From Chara braunii (Eukaryota; Streptophyta; Charophyceae; Charales; Characeae), in contig BFEA01000076.1 of NCBI GenBank assembly GCA_003427395.1, forward strand, positions 605,434 to 646,899: a DNA stretch of 41,466 bases. Reading direction: 5' to 3'. Below are positions 1-9,546 of this stretch, one piece after another; position 1 is the stretch's first letter, and every line of letters starts with the position of its first letter. Both the position numbers and the translations under genes were made by a program. The notes under the pieces are model-generated. The model made no database searches. It was given only the letters and a program-made list of their open reading frames with translations, and was not told the DNA's origin.

Positions 1-1
1 C

Positions 2-421
2 CACCTGAGGCCCTATCTGAAGAAAGGCAAGGAGGCTCATGAGCATTTCAATCCAGTTTGGATCTCAACCACCAAATACCTTGAGCAGAGGGAGAGGGAG
101 CTTGATGAGAGTGGCGCTACGCTGATCCGCAGCTTTGGGCCAAAGCTTTATACTGACTATCCTAGGCCTCCTATTCCTTCCCTTCTCACGGATGGTACGA
201 GTTTGCTTGATATGATCGGCTTGGCAAAGAGGTATATCTCTCCAGCAGTGATCGACATTGAGGTACTGACTGAGCCCACCGGGTATCCATACCTCAGACG
301 AGGGGTCTTTTTAGTGGACGGACTGCCTACATTGTGGGAGGAGTTCTGCTTTATGGTTAACTTTCGTGTCATGTACCTCAGAGCTTGTTGGCTTCAGGTA
401 ACTCTTTGTCACGAGGCCTAA
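2..421 (+). pseudogene. LTR-encoded ORF A, C-terminal part (5' LTR copy)
   Basis: The frame is open from the window edge to TAA at 419-421. It matches the complete ORF at 18344-18973: HLRPYLKKGKEAHEHFNP near the start, then GPKLYTDY, then YLRRGVF. Relative to the 3' LTR copy, a short deletion just after the codons for MYL (about 378-390) shifts the frame and shortens the C-terminus. The TGTSW motif of the 3' copy reads TGTSL here. No known family is recognised. See the 18344 entry for the domain description. Confidence 0.6.
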
Positions 422-718
422 ATCTCATATTGTACGTGGGCGTGGGTGACAGCACCAGAGGTGAACAGCGAAATGAGAGATTAAGAGAGACTGACCAGAG
501 GGATGAGTGAGGACTCTTTAGAGGTGCTGACCGCGCTTGCTTATGTGTACTTTCTGAGATTTTTATGAGTTCCTACTCTTTCCTCATTCATCTTGTCTTC
601 TCCTTGAGTCAGTCAGTCTTGATGTTCTCTTCTTGCATTGCTTGATGATTGTATTTTCATTGCTGATTATGTCACAGTTCTCAAGTTCCTAAATTGGCAT
701 CTTGATGCACACACGACG

Positions 719-725
719 TATTTAA
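719..725 (+). promoter_or_regulatory. TATA-like box TATTTAA in the LTR
   Basis: TATTTAA followed by an AT-rich stretch is kept at the same place in the 3' LTR (19243-19249) and in the diverged minus-strand LTR. It lies about 235 bases before the LTR end, just upstream of the most conserved LTR block. That fits a U3/R promoter, but no transcription start can be seen. Confidence 0.4.
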
Positions 726-965
726 TTTAATTTTTATTATCTGCATTATCATTATTGTTCCGAATCACAATTAAAAATTCCTAAGACCGGGGTCCGGCGA
801 AGATTGCAATGAAAGGGTCTCGCTCGAAGCCGGACGCACACAACAGGAAGGAATTTGCTTATTTCATTTATTTTATTTATTGCAATTACACACAAAATCC
901 TGCGTGACAGCCTGTTGGCTTTCCGGTCGCCTGAAGCGGTCCGACTGGAAAAAGTGCGACAAAAA

Positions 966-983
966 TGGCGTCATTGTCGGGGA
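966..983 (+). other. Primer-binding site, tRNA-Asp type
   Basis: TGGCGTCATTGTCGGGGA starts five bases after the LTR end. It matches the complement of the 3' end of plant-type tRNA-Asp, including CCA, at 15 of 18 positions by my alignment from memory. All three differences are transitions. tRNA-Asp priming is known from several plant Ty3/gypsy lineages. The following leader, 984-1256, shows no recognisable feature. Confidence 0.65.
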
Positions 984-1256
984 CATGAAAAGATTTTCGT
1001 GTCCGGAACGAGCCTGGGTCATTATCATCTTAAAGCTTTGATTAGGACGTGAGAACTGTTGACATTATTGTGAGAATCTTATTAGTTATATTATTCTCGA
1101 TTGAGTCTCGATTCTCTTGAGAATCACAGCTGCTAAATGTGTCTTATTCTTTCTTTCTGTGAGGTGTCACACTGGACTGGAGAAAGGGGACTGATATTAT
1201 TGATTGGAGAAAATCCGACTTGAATTCAGGTGTGCCTCATGAGCCTATGATGTCTT

Positions 1257-1724
1257 TTGAGCACTGAGAAGGGAAAAGGAAAAACCAAGAGTTTAGGGAA
1301 TTCATCAAGAATGCTAACTTCTGATGCATTGAGAGAACTCTCGAAAGTAACTACTAAAGGAATATTCCCCTATCAGTATGAGCATTGTTGGGTCTACCGT
1401 TCAGACAATTTGGCCATCAGCGTAGTGCTGACTCACTTCTTGGAGGGAGATATTTATGATATCCGTCCCTATGTCAAGAAGGGAGACTGTGACGACGGTG
1501 AGACCTTCAACTGACTATGGGAAAATGCAATTCAGTTTCTTTATGATGAGAAGGCAGAATTAATTAAGCAGAAAAAGAAAGTGGAATGGGGTTTAATGCC
1601 AATGACATATGAGACTGTTCCGATTGCTCCTATACCTGACAGCTATTGTGATGGGACTAACTGGCTGTCGATAATCAACATGATATTGACAAAGGAGAAA
1701 ATAAACGGTGGTCATAAGAACTAA
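1257..1724 (+). pseudogene. Duplicated domain I, copy B (unknown function)
   Basis: The frame runs from an upstream non-ATG codon at 1257 (first in-frame ATG at 1311) to TAA at 1722-1724, with one internal TGA at 1512-1514. The protein aligns end to end with LTR ORF A and with copies C and D: an L..L...T.+..FPYQY start, then an LAISVV strand-like stretch, then DIYDIRPYVKKG, then a charged helix-like stretch, then DGTNWL near the end. Homology continues across the TGA, so the stop is a later lesion. It was probably one module of a polyprotein with C-F. No known family recognised. Confidence 0.55.
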
Positions 1725-2202
1725 AGAGATCTCAGCAGAGGAAATCGGACAGAGAAGGCAAGAATTTGGCAGAGGTTCAGGTCCAAGCAAAGAGAAAGTT
1801 GAGTGTCTCCTAAAATCACTGAACACTTTAAGCAAGAGAGAGGTGTTCCCATATGAGGCTGTCAGATATGAGATGGTTGAGAGTGGGTGGGAACAGGAGC
1901 GACTATATGTCTTGACCTTTTATTTAACGGATCTGGATGTGTATGATGTGAGAATCTATGTCCCAAGAGAAAGAAGTGTTGATGCACTCTATGGGAGATG
2001 CTGGAGATTTGATGAGGAGGCAGTACTAAAAGAGAAAACGAGATTTGAGAGGAAAAATAAGAACTTTACTGGATCAACTCGATTTACTGTTTTTGAGGGA
2101 TTTCCAGCTCCTCCCTTGCCTGATATAAATTTATCAAAAGATGATTGGTTTGCGGTGATTGGGTTTGCCCAGAAAGTGAAACGAGATCGAAGAGTCAGAT
2201 GA
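1708..2202 (+). pseudogene. Duplicated domain I, copy C (unknown function)
   Basis: This open frame (phase differs from B and D) has no ATG at its start, so it was probably entered from B before an indel. After a basic/Gly linker the domain begins LLKSLNTLSKREVFPYE, followed by LYVLTFYLTDLDVYDVRIYV, a charged stretch, FPAPPLPD and DDWFAVIGFAQKVKR. It is the copy closest to D. The conserved Trp before the final hydrophobic strand is present here (DDWF). Its stop TGA overlaps an ATG of copy D as ATGA. Function unknown. Confidence 0.6.
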
Positions 2203-2633
2203 GTCGACGTTATGTACCCTTAAGAGAGAAACCTAAGCTTAGACTGATTAGAGGCCATGAAGGGTTGAGCAAGGTTGAATCAGATAAATTGTTAAATTCC
2301 CTTAATTCTATAGCGGGTAGGGCCGTAATCCCTTATGAGATCATGAGGTATGAAGTCATAAAGAGATCAGGACAAGAACATGACAGTCTGTATGTTCTTA
2401 CATGCTATTTTATTGATCTTGATGAATATGATATTGAGATTTATGTGCCAAAACAAAGGTTTGATGAAGGCCGAAAAGGTGTGTGTTGGCAACAAGCGTC
2501 GAATCTTGTGCATGATGAGAATAGAAGATTAGATCGAGAGGGAAGAAACTTCTCCTTTAGTACCTATGTCAGACCTTTTGTTGGAATACCATCTCCATCT
2601 GTTGAGGGACTCACATTCCCAAGATACAATTGA
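2199..2633 (+). pseudogene. Duplicated domain I, copy D (unknown function)
   Basis: I chose the ATG at 2199, which overlaps the stop of copy C. After a basic leader (MSRRYVPLREK) the domain reads LLNSLNSIAGRAVIPYE, then LYVLTCYFIDLDEYDIEIYV, then a basic helix-like segment, and stops at TGA 2631-2633. That TGA sits where copies A, B and C all have Trp, and the frame continues with matching residues (MIKFAWKVKRA). The stop therefore looks like TGG to TGA, with D once running on into copy E. Unknown function. Confidence 0.6.
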
Positions 2634-2951
2634 TATACCATGATAAAGTTTGCATGGAAAGTGAAGAGAGCCCAAGAACAACTTTCACTAGGAGTTGTGT
2701 TGGAAGGTAGAGTAGTCAAGGTAGAAGGGACTCTTCGGATCTCTGACAAGAATCTTTCTACCCTAGATGAGTTTGAGTTCTTACAGTCATTCTTTGATCG
2801 CATGAGAGATTCTGCCTTGAGAATTGTCACTGACCAGACTAACATAAGCTATCTGTTAAAGGTGGTGAAAGTAAGAACTACTGAGAGAGTATCATACCAC
2901 ACTTTTCGGGAACGGGTCTCTCTTGCAAGAAGGATCAACAGTGGGCTGTAA
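2634..2951 (+). pseudogene. End of domain I copy D plus domain II, copy E (unknown)
   Basis: Same frame as D. After the last strand of domain I comes a second kind of domain of about 90 residues: a VVLEGRVV region, GTLRISDKNLSTLDEFE, a helix-like stretch (FFDRMRDSALRI), TDQTNISYLL, and a basic end VSLARRI, then TAA at 2949-2951. It matches the next module, F, over its whole length. Part of ORF A after its own domain I (RRGVFSVNGLPTLWDEF) may be a shorter relative. No known family recognised. Confidence 0.5.
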
Positions 2952-3221
2952 GTGATGCAATTTGACTATAAGATTATAGACTTAACTCGATATTTTATGA
3001 TTCGGGGTACTATAAAGGGGTACGACAGAAGACTGAGTAGGGATGATGAAAGAGAGTTGATTGAAGATTATATTGGAAGGCTGAGAAGGATTGCACTGCC
3101 CTTGATTACTACCCAATCCATTATTGCTTATACCCTATATGTACATAACTCTCAAAGGGTAGAGTAGACAAGAGAAGAAAGAAACGAACCTGTATCCCTT
3201 GCTAGAAGAGTAAGAGATTGA
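2952..3221 (+). pseudogene. Domain II, copy F (unknown), just before gag
   Basis: Same frame as D, E and gag. The module reads RGTIKGYDRRLSRDDERE, then YIGRLRRIALPLITTQSII, TAG at 3165-3167, and beyond that stop PVSLARRVRD, matching the end of copy E. Homology across the TAG shows the stop is secondary. A TGA follows at 3219-3221, and the gag ATG at 3282 is in the same phase. D-E-F-gag may once have been one continuous polyprotein; this is inference from phase and homology. Confidence 0.5.
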
Positions 3222-3281
3222 AGGGAAAAGAAGAAGAGGACATGAGCGACAGAGAGAGAACAGAATATCAAGGAGAAACCT

Positions 3282-4838
3282 ATGGTCAAGATGGCAGGAC
3301 GAGGAAGACCGAGTTCATCAGCAGGGACCAATGAAGAGACCCTTGTTGGGGTTATACGGGAATTGGTCGAGAGAGTGGATACTATAAAAGGAGGATCAAA
3401 TATTGAAAGAGCAAAGAGGCCAGATGAAAAAATTCCCTGTTTCAGAGGACCCGAGGTTAATGACTTCTTGGACGAGTATGAATTATTTGGACTCAGTTAT
3501 GGCTGGATAGATAAGCAATGACTTAAGCACCTTCTATCTTATTTTGATACTGACTCAAGACTGGCAGTTCAGGAACTAAAGGAAGGTGCTACTATCTGGG
3601 AAAAGGTCAAAGAGAGACTGAAAAAAGAATTTGAGAAAGATTCAGTTCCAACCACAACTAAGGACTTACTCAACATCAGAAGAGCTAAATATGACACTTT
3701 CAATGTTTTTCTTCAGACCTTTATCCGAACAGCAAGAAGAATTCCATATTTGGATGAAGCTCAGAGATGCCATATATTTTTGACAAATTTTACTGACACT
3801 GAAAGGAAAGCAGTTCTTAACCAAGCTCAACACTATCCTCTTAGATGGGATGAAATGGTTGCAATCATAAGAACTCTACCCACTGTCTCCCATAAGAAAT
3901 GGTCACTGGATCAGATCAGTACTTTGGCCAAAGATTGGGAGACTGAGAATGAAATGAATAGAGGAAGCAATCTGATTGCTGTGAATATTCTTCAAAAAGT
4001 GATGGCTAACTTTATGCCTGCAAGACCTGCAACGCATGCTATGGATGACAGGGGAAAAAAAAAGGCTGAAAGTGAGGAAGATGACGATGATAATGATGAC
4101 AACGAAAGCTATGGTAAGAAGGAGGATTCGTCCAGATAAAAAAAGGATGGAAAGAATGGTGATGGAGGAAACAGAGAAAGAAGAAAATATGATGAGCGTC
4201 TTAAGAGGAGTTTTACCTGTTACTACTGTGGTGAAGGGGGTCATACTACCACTTATTGTAAGCCTCTTGAGGATGATGTAAGGAGTGGGGTGGCAAAGAA
4301 AGATGCAATAGGCCATGTCTGTGATAGCTCATGGAATAAGTTGAACCCCAGACATCCAGGAGGTATGAGACTTCTTTCTCTTAAACATGATGGACAAATG
4401 AAGATTATGAAGAAGAGAAATGCCAATGTCAATATTCATTTTCTCATTGGAGAATTGCCTAATGAGTTAGTACAGGGAGCAAGTGATTCTCATACTACGG
4501 TTGGACTGTCTCTGCAATCTCTAACATTGACGGAGTGTAAGCCAAGTGAGGCTTCTATAAGTGAGCCTCCACTAGAGGAAACTTCTACTTCTCAGAATTT
4601 TTCTGAATAAGTAGAATTTTCTTCCAGTGAGATGGTTCGCTTTCTGACCAACATGGTGTCGTTTCATGGCGATTTACCCCCAGAACTCGTCATGGAACCT
4701 AGTGTCAGGATTGGTGAAGTGAGGAACCACCAAACCCGTATGACGCTTCAAATGATAGAAAAAAAGAAAAGGAAGAAGGCTGAGGAGTCACTTATTAACA
4801 TCCTGGATGACCATGAACAGGAACGCTCACAGGAATGA
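3282..4838 (+). pseudogene. gag: Gag (capsid and CCHC nucleocapsid), broken
   Basis: One frame carries a Ty3/gypsy-style gag. It has a Gly/Arg/Ser-rich start, a capsid-like helical region (FRGPEVNDFLDEYELF, then KHLLSYFD, WEKVKERLKKEFEK), a very acidic linker, and a zinc knuckle CX2CX4HX4C at 4218-4259 (CYYCGEGGHTTTYC). The frame is broken by TGA 3519-3521, where Trp is plausible (DKQ*LKHL), and by TAA at 4137-4139, 4608-4610 and 4611-4613 region downstream, ending at TGA 4836-4838. Gag would form the cytoplasmic particle and bind element RNA. The segment after 4260 is a linker to protease without recognisable motifs. Confidence 0.75.
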
Positions 4839-5964
4839 ACAGGGGAGAAAGAGAAAATTTATTCTCAAGAGTGACTTGGATGATGGGACCGTGATTTCTT
4901 ATGTAATTGCTAAAATGTTGGAAGAAACGGAAGTGACATTGTCTTTCAAGGAAGCAATGACACTAGCACCTAAATTGAGAGAATAATTGAAAAAGTTTAT
5001 TGAGAAGAAAAAATTGGAAGTTAATTATTTGGGGTCAGTCTTTCCCAACCAAGTGAACAGATCACTACCAGGTTGCAAGATGAGATTCGCAACCATGGGA
5101 TGTGGGCACCTTACAATTCGCATTAATCAAGTGGAGATTCTAACCCTAGTGGACTCTAGCGCAGAGATGGTACTTCTTTCACGAAGAATGATGGAGGCGT
5201 GCAATTTGACTATTGATAGGCCTGCGAAAAATGTATTGAGCAATATTGCAGGAGATATGTTCGTGGCAGGATTTATTGATAATTTACCCATCCGAGTTTG
5301 GACAATGATTGTGGAATTATTGGGTTTTGTAGTGCCGGGCCTGGATCATGACTGTATCTTGGGGACTCCATTCTTGCATAGGATGGAGGCAGTCCAATTT
5401 TTCAATTATGAGGGGTTATCTTGGATCGGCCTACAGGATCCTGAGACTGCCCAAGAACAGACCTTTATGGTCCGTACAAAAAGTGATTTCAAGCATCAAT
5501 TATCTGTTATTTCAATTAGAAGGGAAGAATCTGCTGAAATGGTTAGGAAACTAAAGGAGAAAGGAAAACAAGAAGCAAAAGAAGAGATCTCGCTAGGAAT
5601 CAATCAGGTTTTGAAAATGATAAAAACCCTTGGTAAACTTGAGGATGAGGACGGACAAATTGAAGCCTTCAAGAAAGCTGTAGAGACTGCTAAGGGAGGA
5701 AATATGGAATTAAGATTTGCATTGACTCAACCTTTTTTAGGAAAATAGCCACTGGGTCAAAAAGAAAATACAAGCCAAAGGGGGTGAAGAAAAATCCGGT
5801 GGCAGTCATAATAGAGAAAAATTATGATGAAGCATTGGAAAAAAAGAGGAAGATTATAAAAGCATTGAGAGAGTCAGCAAAACTGAAGAATAGGGTCACC
5901 AAAGAGAGGTTTGAAGCGATGAAGATAGGCGCGGATCAGTTTATCCTGCCTGAAGAGAAATAAT
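4837..5964 (+). pseudogene. pol: Retropepsin-type aspartic protease and linker to RT, broken
   Basis: In the +1 phase relative to gag, the region holds a retropepsin-like core: LTIRINQVEILTLVDSSAEM (active-site Asp codon 5152-5154), and the second signature ILGTPFL at 5356-5376. The usual D-S/T-G is D-S-S, explained by GGC to AGC at 5158, so activity is doubtful. Stops lie at TAA 4984, TAG 5746 and TAA 5962. Frame and basic linker sequence continue past TAG 5746, as expected for a Gag-Pol linker. The protease would process Gag-Pol in the particle. Confidence 0.7.
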
Positions 5965-5999
5965 ATATCTTCAGGATGTGTCAGGAATTCTCTGGTGCT

Positions 6000-7643
6000 T
6001 TCTCCTTTAATGATGAAGAGAGAGGGCGATTGGACGTGAACATGATCAAGATGACCAAGATTTGGACAGTTGATCACGTTCCATGAAATGATAGGCCAAC
6101 CAAGTATGCCCTGAAGGAAGAGGCAGAAGTTGTAAAGTATCTTGACAAAAAAATTGCATCTAATGTTGCTAAACCTGCTGATAGACCATATGCTAACCAC
6201 TGATTTTGTTTCTGGAAACCAGGAGGCGGGCTAAGATGGATACAGAATCTTCAAAAACTCAATTCTGTGACGGTACGTGACGCAGGTAGTCTTCCCAATG
6301 TTGATCTCCTCTCTGAATCCTTTGCTGGTCGATGTATTTATTCTTTAGTTGATCTGTATTCTGGGTATGATCAGTTCCCTATTGATCCCACTAGCCGACC
6401 AATGACTGCCATGCACACGCCAAGGGGGCTTGTTCAGATGTGTGTGGTACCTCAAGGTTGGACTAACGGCGTGGCAGTGGTTCAAAGGGATATGATCAAA
6501 GTCATGCAGGATATTTCTCCTGAAATAACCAGTCCTTACATTAATGATAATCATGTAAAAGGGTCTCTATTAAGGGATGAGACTTTGGTCGCAGGGGAAG
6601 TCAGAAAGTTTGTCTGGGAACATGTTGAAGGAGTTAAGATGGTCCTAGAAAGACTTCGGAAATGTAGTCCGACTGCCAGTGGACCAAAGTTCCTTCTCTT
6701 TCAACCAGAAGTGATAATCTTGGGCTTCATGTGTTTCTCCAAGGGTAGGAGTCCTGACCCCAAGAAGATAGATAAAATCTTAAACTGGTCTCTGCCTCTC
6801 AAAAAAGTGACAAATGTTAGGAGCTTCTTGGGAGTCTGCGGATTCTGGAGGATTTTTATTCCTCATTTTGCTACCCTTGCAGAGCCTCTGAGGGAGATGG
6901 TTAGACAAGGGGTTAACATGGAATGATAAAAGCAAGCCGCTGCAGAGACTCTGCAGGAAAAACTAAGAGATGGTAGTGTAGTGCTGGGAGTACCATATTA
7001 TGATGATGAGGAGGCAAGACTTTTTATCCTTTAGGCGGATGTAGGACCAGTTGCTCTGAGTGGAGTGCTCATTCAGAAAGATGAAAATGGGAAAGAGCTA
7101 CTGTTAATCATCCATAGCCTTAGGTGCTTTAGGCAGTACGTACTAGGAAAAAGATTCATCATGAGGACTGATGCATCTGCTGTGATAGGTGTTATTAAAA
7201 AGCACCAACAGGTAGATCCAACAGTCAGCAGATAAATCGCTTTCATCTGGACATATGATTTTAAGCTGGAAAAGATTCCCACTGAGAAAAACAGAGCGGA
7301 TGGCTTAAGCCGGATTGAGTGGCGAGAAGAAGAGGAAGAAGATGCGAATGAAACAATTGAAGAATCTGCCTATGTTGATAATTTCCTTAATGAAAAAGAT
7401 GATGAGGATTATGAAGCACCATGCTCTTACAAGTGGAGTTTGTGGCCAGAAGAAAGAGACAGCTGGGGAGAAATCCCAAGTGCATACGTTTATAAGTCGA
7501 TTCTAGGGAAAAAAAAAGAAGATGAACCAAACGATTGGTATGCTAGAGTTAATGCAGCAGCAGTGACTGCTCATGAGATTGAGGAAAGTTCAGGTTCAAA
7601 GGAAGAAGAAGAGAATGAAAAGAGGGAAGAAGAGCTTCTTTGA
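6000..7643 (+). pseudogene. pol: Reverse transcriptase and RNase H, broken
   Basis: A frameshift near 6000 brings the protease-linker phase into this phase. RT landmarks are KPGGGLRWIQNLQKLN, the DLYSGYDQF motif with its catalytic Asp, the TAMHTPRGL and VPQGWTN motifs, and the active site YIND at 6537-6548, where YIDD is normal (GAT to AAT). Next come ILGFMCFSKGR and VRSFLGVCGFWR. RNase H follows: ADVGPVALSGVL and, near the end, NRADGLSRI. Lesions: TGA 6084 and TGA 6201 at expected Trp sites, two small A-run insertions near 6915 and 6928 that break then restore frame (TGA 6924, TAA 6927), TAG 7032 and TAA 7233. An acidic tail (7320-7643) links to integrase. Confidence 0.8.
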
Positions 7644-8385
7644 AGAATATGATGAAAATTATCAAGAGATTGGCAAAAAGATAGAAAAAGAGCAACTAAA
7701 AGAATATTATTGGAAGAATTTGAGGAAGAAATTCAGACTAAGGAGAGGACATATCTTTGTGGATGGTAAGGGAGGCCTACCTCCACTAAAAGTGGTCTGT
7801 GGTAAAGAGAGGCAGTTAGAGATAATTGCTGCCCTGCATGAGGGCGTTGCTTGTGGCGACAGGGCTGCTGAGGCAACCTACTCCAAGACTGTCAAACTCT
7901 ACTTCTGGCCTGGCATGAGAGACATGATTTTCAGATACTGTAAATCATGTGTGTTATGTCAAAAGAGGTCTACCATAAGAATGATTGAACTCTTATTTCC
8001 GACTATCCTCGTAGAGCCAGGTAGTAGAGTTCATCTGGATGTCATCACTATGCCTCCAGGCAAGGGTGGGATGAGATACATACTAAACATGAGAGATAAT
8101 TTCTCTGAATATGTTGAGGCAAAAACTCTGAAAAGGAAGACAGCCGAACAGGTGGCTGACTGGATAGAAGAAGTCTATCTTAGATATCCTTTTATCAGAG
8201 AATTTGTTTCAGACAGAGGATCAGAGTTCAAAAATGAAATTGTCAGAAGAACCACACTCAGATTGGGTGTCAGAATTTGGTATGTGACTACTTACCATCC
8301 TCAAGCGAATGCACCCGTTGAAAGGGGACATAAAACTTTGAAAGATTCATTGGCCAAGTGGTGTGAAGGGAATCTCAGCAATTGA
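7640..8385 (+). pseudogene. pol: Integrase: zinc-binding and catalytic domains, broken
   Basis: A frameshift around 7630-7643 moves from RNase H into this phase. The HHCC zinc domain is recognisable (LHEGVACGD, then CKSCVLCQKR), but the second His is replaced by Asp. The DD35E core is complete: Asp at 8038-8040 (HLDVITMP), Asp at 8212-8214 (VSDRGSEF) and Glu at 8320-8322 (APVERGHK), with 35 residues between the last two. The stop TGA 8383-8385 is followed in frame by matching integrase sequence, and Trp is the likely original residue. Integrase inserts the cDNA into host DNA. Confidence 0.8.
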
Positions 8386-8958
8386 CCAAAAGTACTGAGA
8401 GCTGCTGTATATGCTGACAACATTACGGTCAAGAGAACTACTGGCTGCGTCATTTACTCTATGGTGTGGTTGATACGCTACATTGCCGATTGAAAGTATT
8501 GTCAAGACATGATCAAGTCAAGAAAGTGACAAAGACTATTCTACTTCAGAGCTTCTTCAGATCCGAATGAGGCAAATATCAGAAGTTGATCAGGCAGTGA
8601 TGGATGTTGCAGAGAGGATGACATCCAACAGACTATCAGATCAAGAAAGATGGAACAAGAAAAGGTATATAAGAAAAAAGAAATTGAAGATTGGAGATGT
8701 TGTCCTTCTGTTTGACACTTCTCTTGAGACACTTCTCTTGAGACACAATGGACAAAAAGGTTAGATCCCAAATGGCTTGGTCCTTATAGAATCACAGGAG
8801 AGGCAGAAGGCAAGGTCTATAAGATTTCATAAATGGACGGATCCAGGGTTCATGACATGGTATCAGGATCTAGACTTCGTAAGTTTATATTCAGAGATAA
8901 AGATCTGATTCCTACAGTAACCTCAAGGAGAGGGAAGAGGGGTCAGTTATCTAAGTAA
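8386..8958 (+). pseudogene. pol: Integrase C-terminal region with GPY-type motif, broken
   Basis: Matching pieces lie in three phases: AAVYADNITVKRTTG right after the stop, a charged helix-like segment with RWNKKRYIRKKKLKIGDVVL from 8567, then PKWLGPYRITG (GPY/F-like module) and VHDMVSGSRLRKF to TAA 8956-8958. A perfect 14-bp tandem duplication at 8714-8741 accounts exactly for the last phase change. A TGA at 8510-8512 sits at another plausible Trp, and a TAA lies at 8830. No chromodomain is recognised. Confidence 0.6.
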
Positions 8959-9390
8959 GAGAACAGTTCCAGAGAACTAAGAGAAAAGGTACAGTGAGAC
9001 AATGAGACAACAAGACTGAATTTTTAAGAGACAGTGATCATTCATGCATAGTCAATTCAACATTTCAGATTCAGCATTTCAGTTTCAGAACTTCAGTTTC
9101 ACTTTCTCAGTTTCGGTAATTTAATTTCAGTCTTCAGTCTCAACGTCTCAGTTTCAGTATCTCAGTTTTCAGCAAGTCCTTTCATTCGGTATTTCAGCAA
9201 ATGACTGAGTCAGGTCTTTTGACGTAGTGCTACAGTCGTTTCATGAGTGTCAAGTCCCGGAGAGTGGGGAATAACTGTAAAGTCAGTTTCGTAAGCATTG
9301 AGACAGTATTAAAGATTTGAGAAGCTCATGGTTGTGGCACATTAAAAGGTATGATCAATACTGCCCTAAGATAAAGAGAAGAGCATGGTG

Positions 9391-9546
9391 GACATGAAGA
9401 AGTTCAGTTCTGCCTGACTAAGAGTTATCAGCAGAAGAACTTCGTGTCTCAGAGTAAAATGTTCATCCAAGAAATTCAGATGAAGGCAGGCATAAAGAAG
9501 TTCAACTTTACTTGACTGAGAGTGGTCAGTAGAGGGACTTCGTGCC
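9391..9546 (+). repeat. Imperfect tandem pair, spacing about 98 bp
   Basis: The segment from 9391 (GAAGAAGTTCAGTTCTGCCT... ending ...GAACTTCGTG) recurs from 9490 (AAAGAAGTTCAACTTTACTT... ending ...GGACTTCGTG). Both copies carry complementary GAAGTTC and GAACTTC/GGACTTC ends, so each can form a stem. Confidence 0.5.

Larger units (their letters stand above)
1..961 (+). repeat. 5' LTR of family 1 (partial, left end outside the window)
   Basis: This segment aligns to 18511-19485 with small indels, and similarity stops exactly after GCGACA (the usual LTR end is CA). Positions 1-421 carry the 3' part of an ORF. Positions 422-718 hold no ORF of note. A TATTTAA box follows, then a block (about 760-960) that is strongly conserved in all three LTRs of the window, including the reverse copy at 27879. 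I read that block as R/U5. The 5' boundary and TG start lie off the window, so LTR length is unknown but exceeds about 0.97 kb. Confidence 0.8.

Noticed and set aside
855-1052. 65-residue frame spanning the LTR end and PBS
   Set aside because: It crosses the LTR/PBS junction and is not kept in the other LTRs.
2631-8512. TGA reassigned to Trp in this genome
   Set aside because: TAA and TAG stops and frameshifts are also frequent, and catalytic Asp/Gly codons show the same G-to-A change, so decay explains it better.
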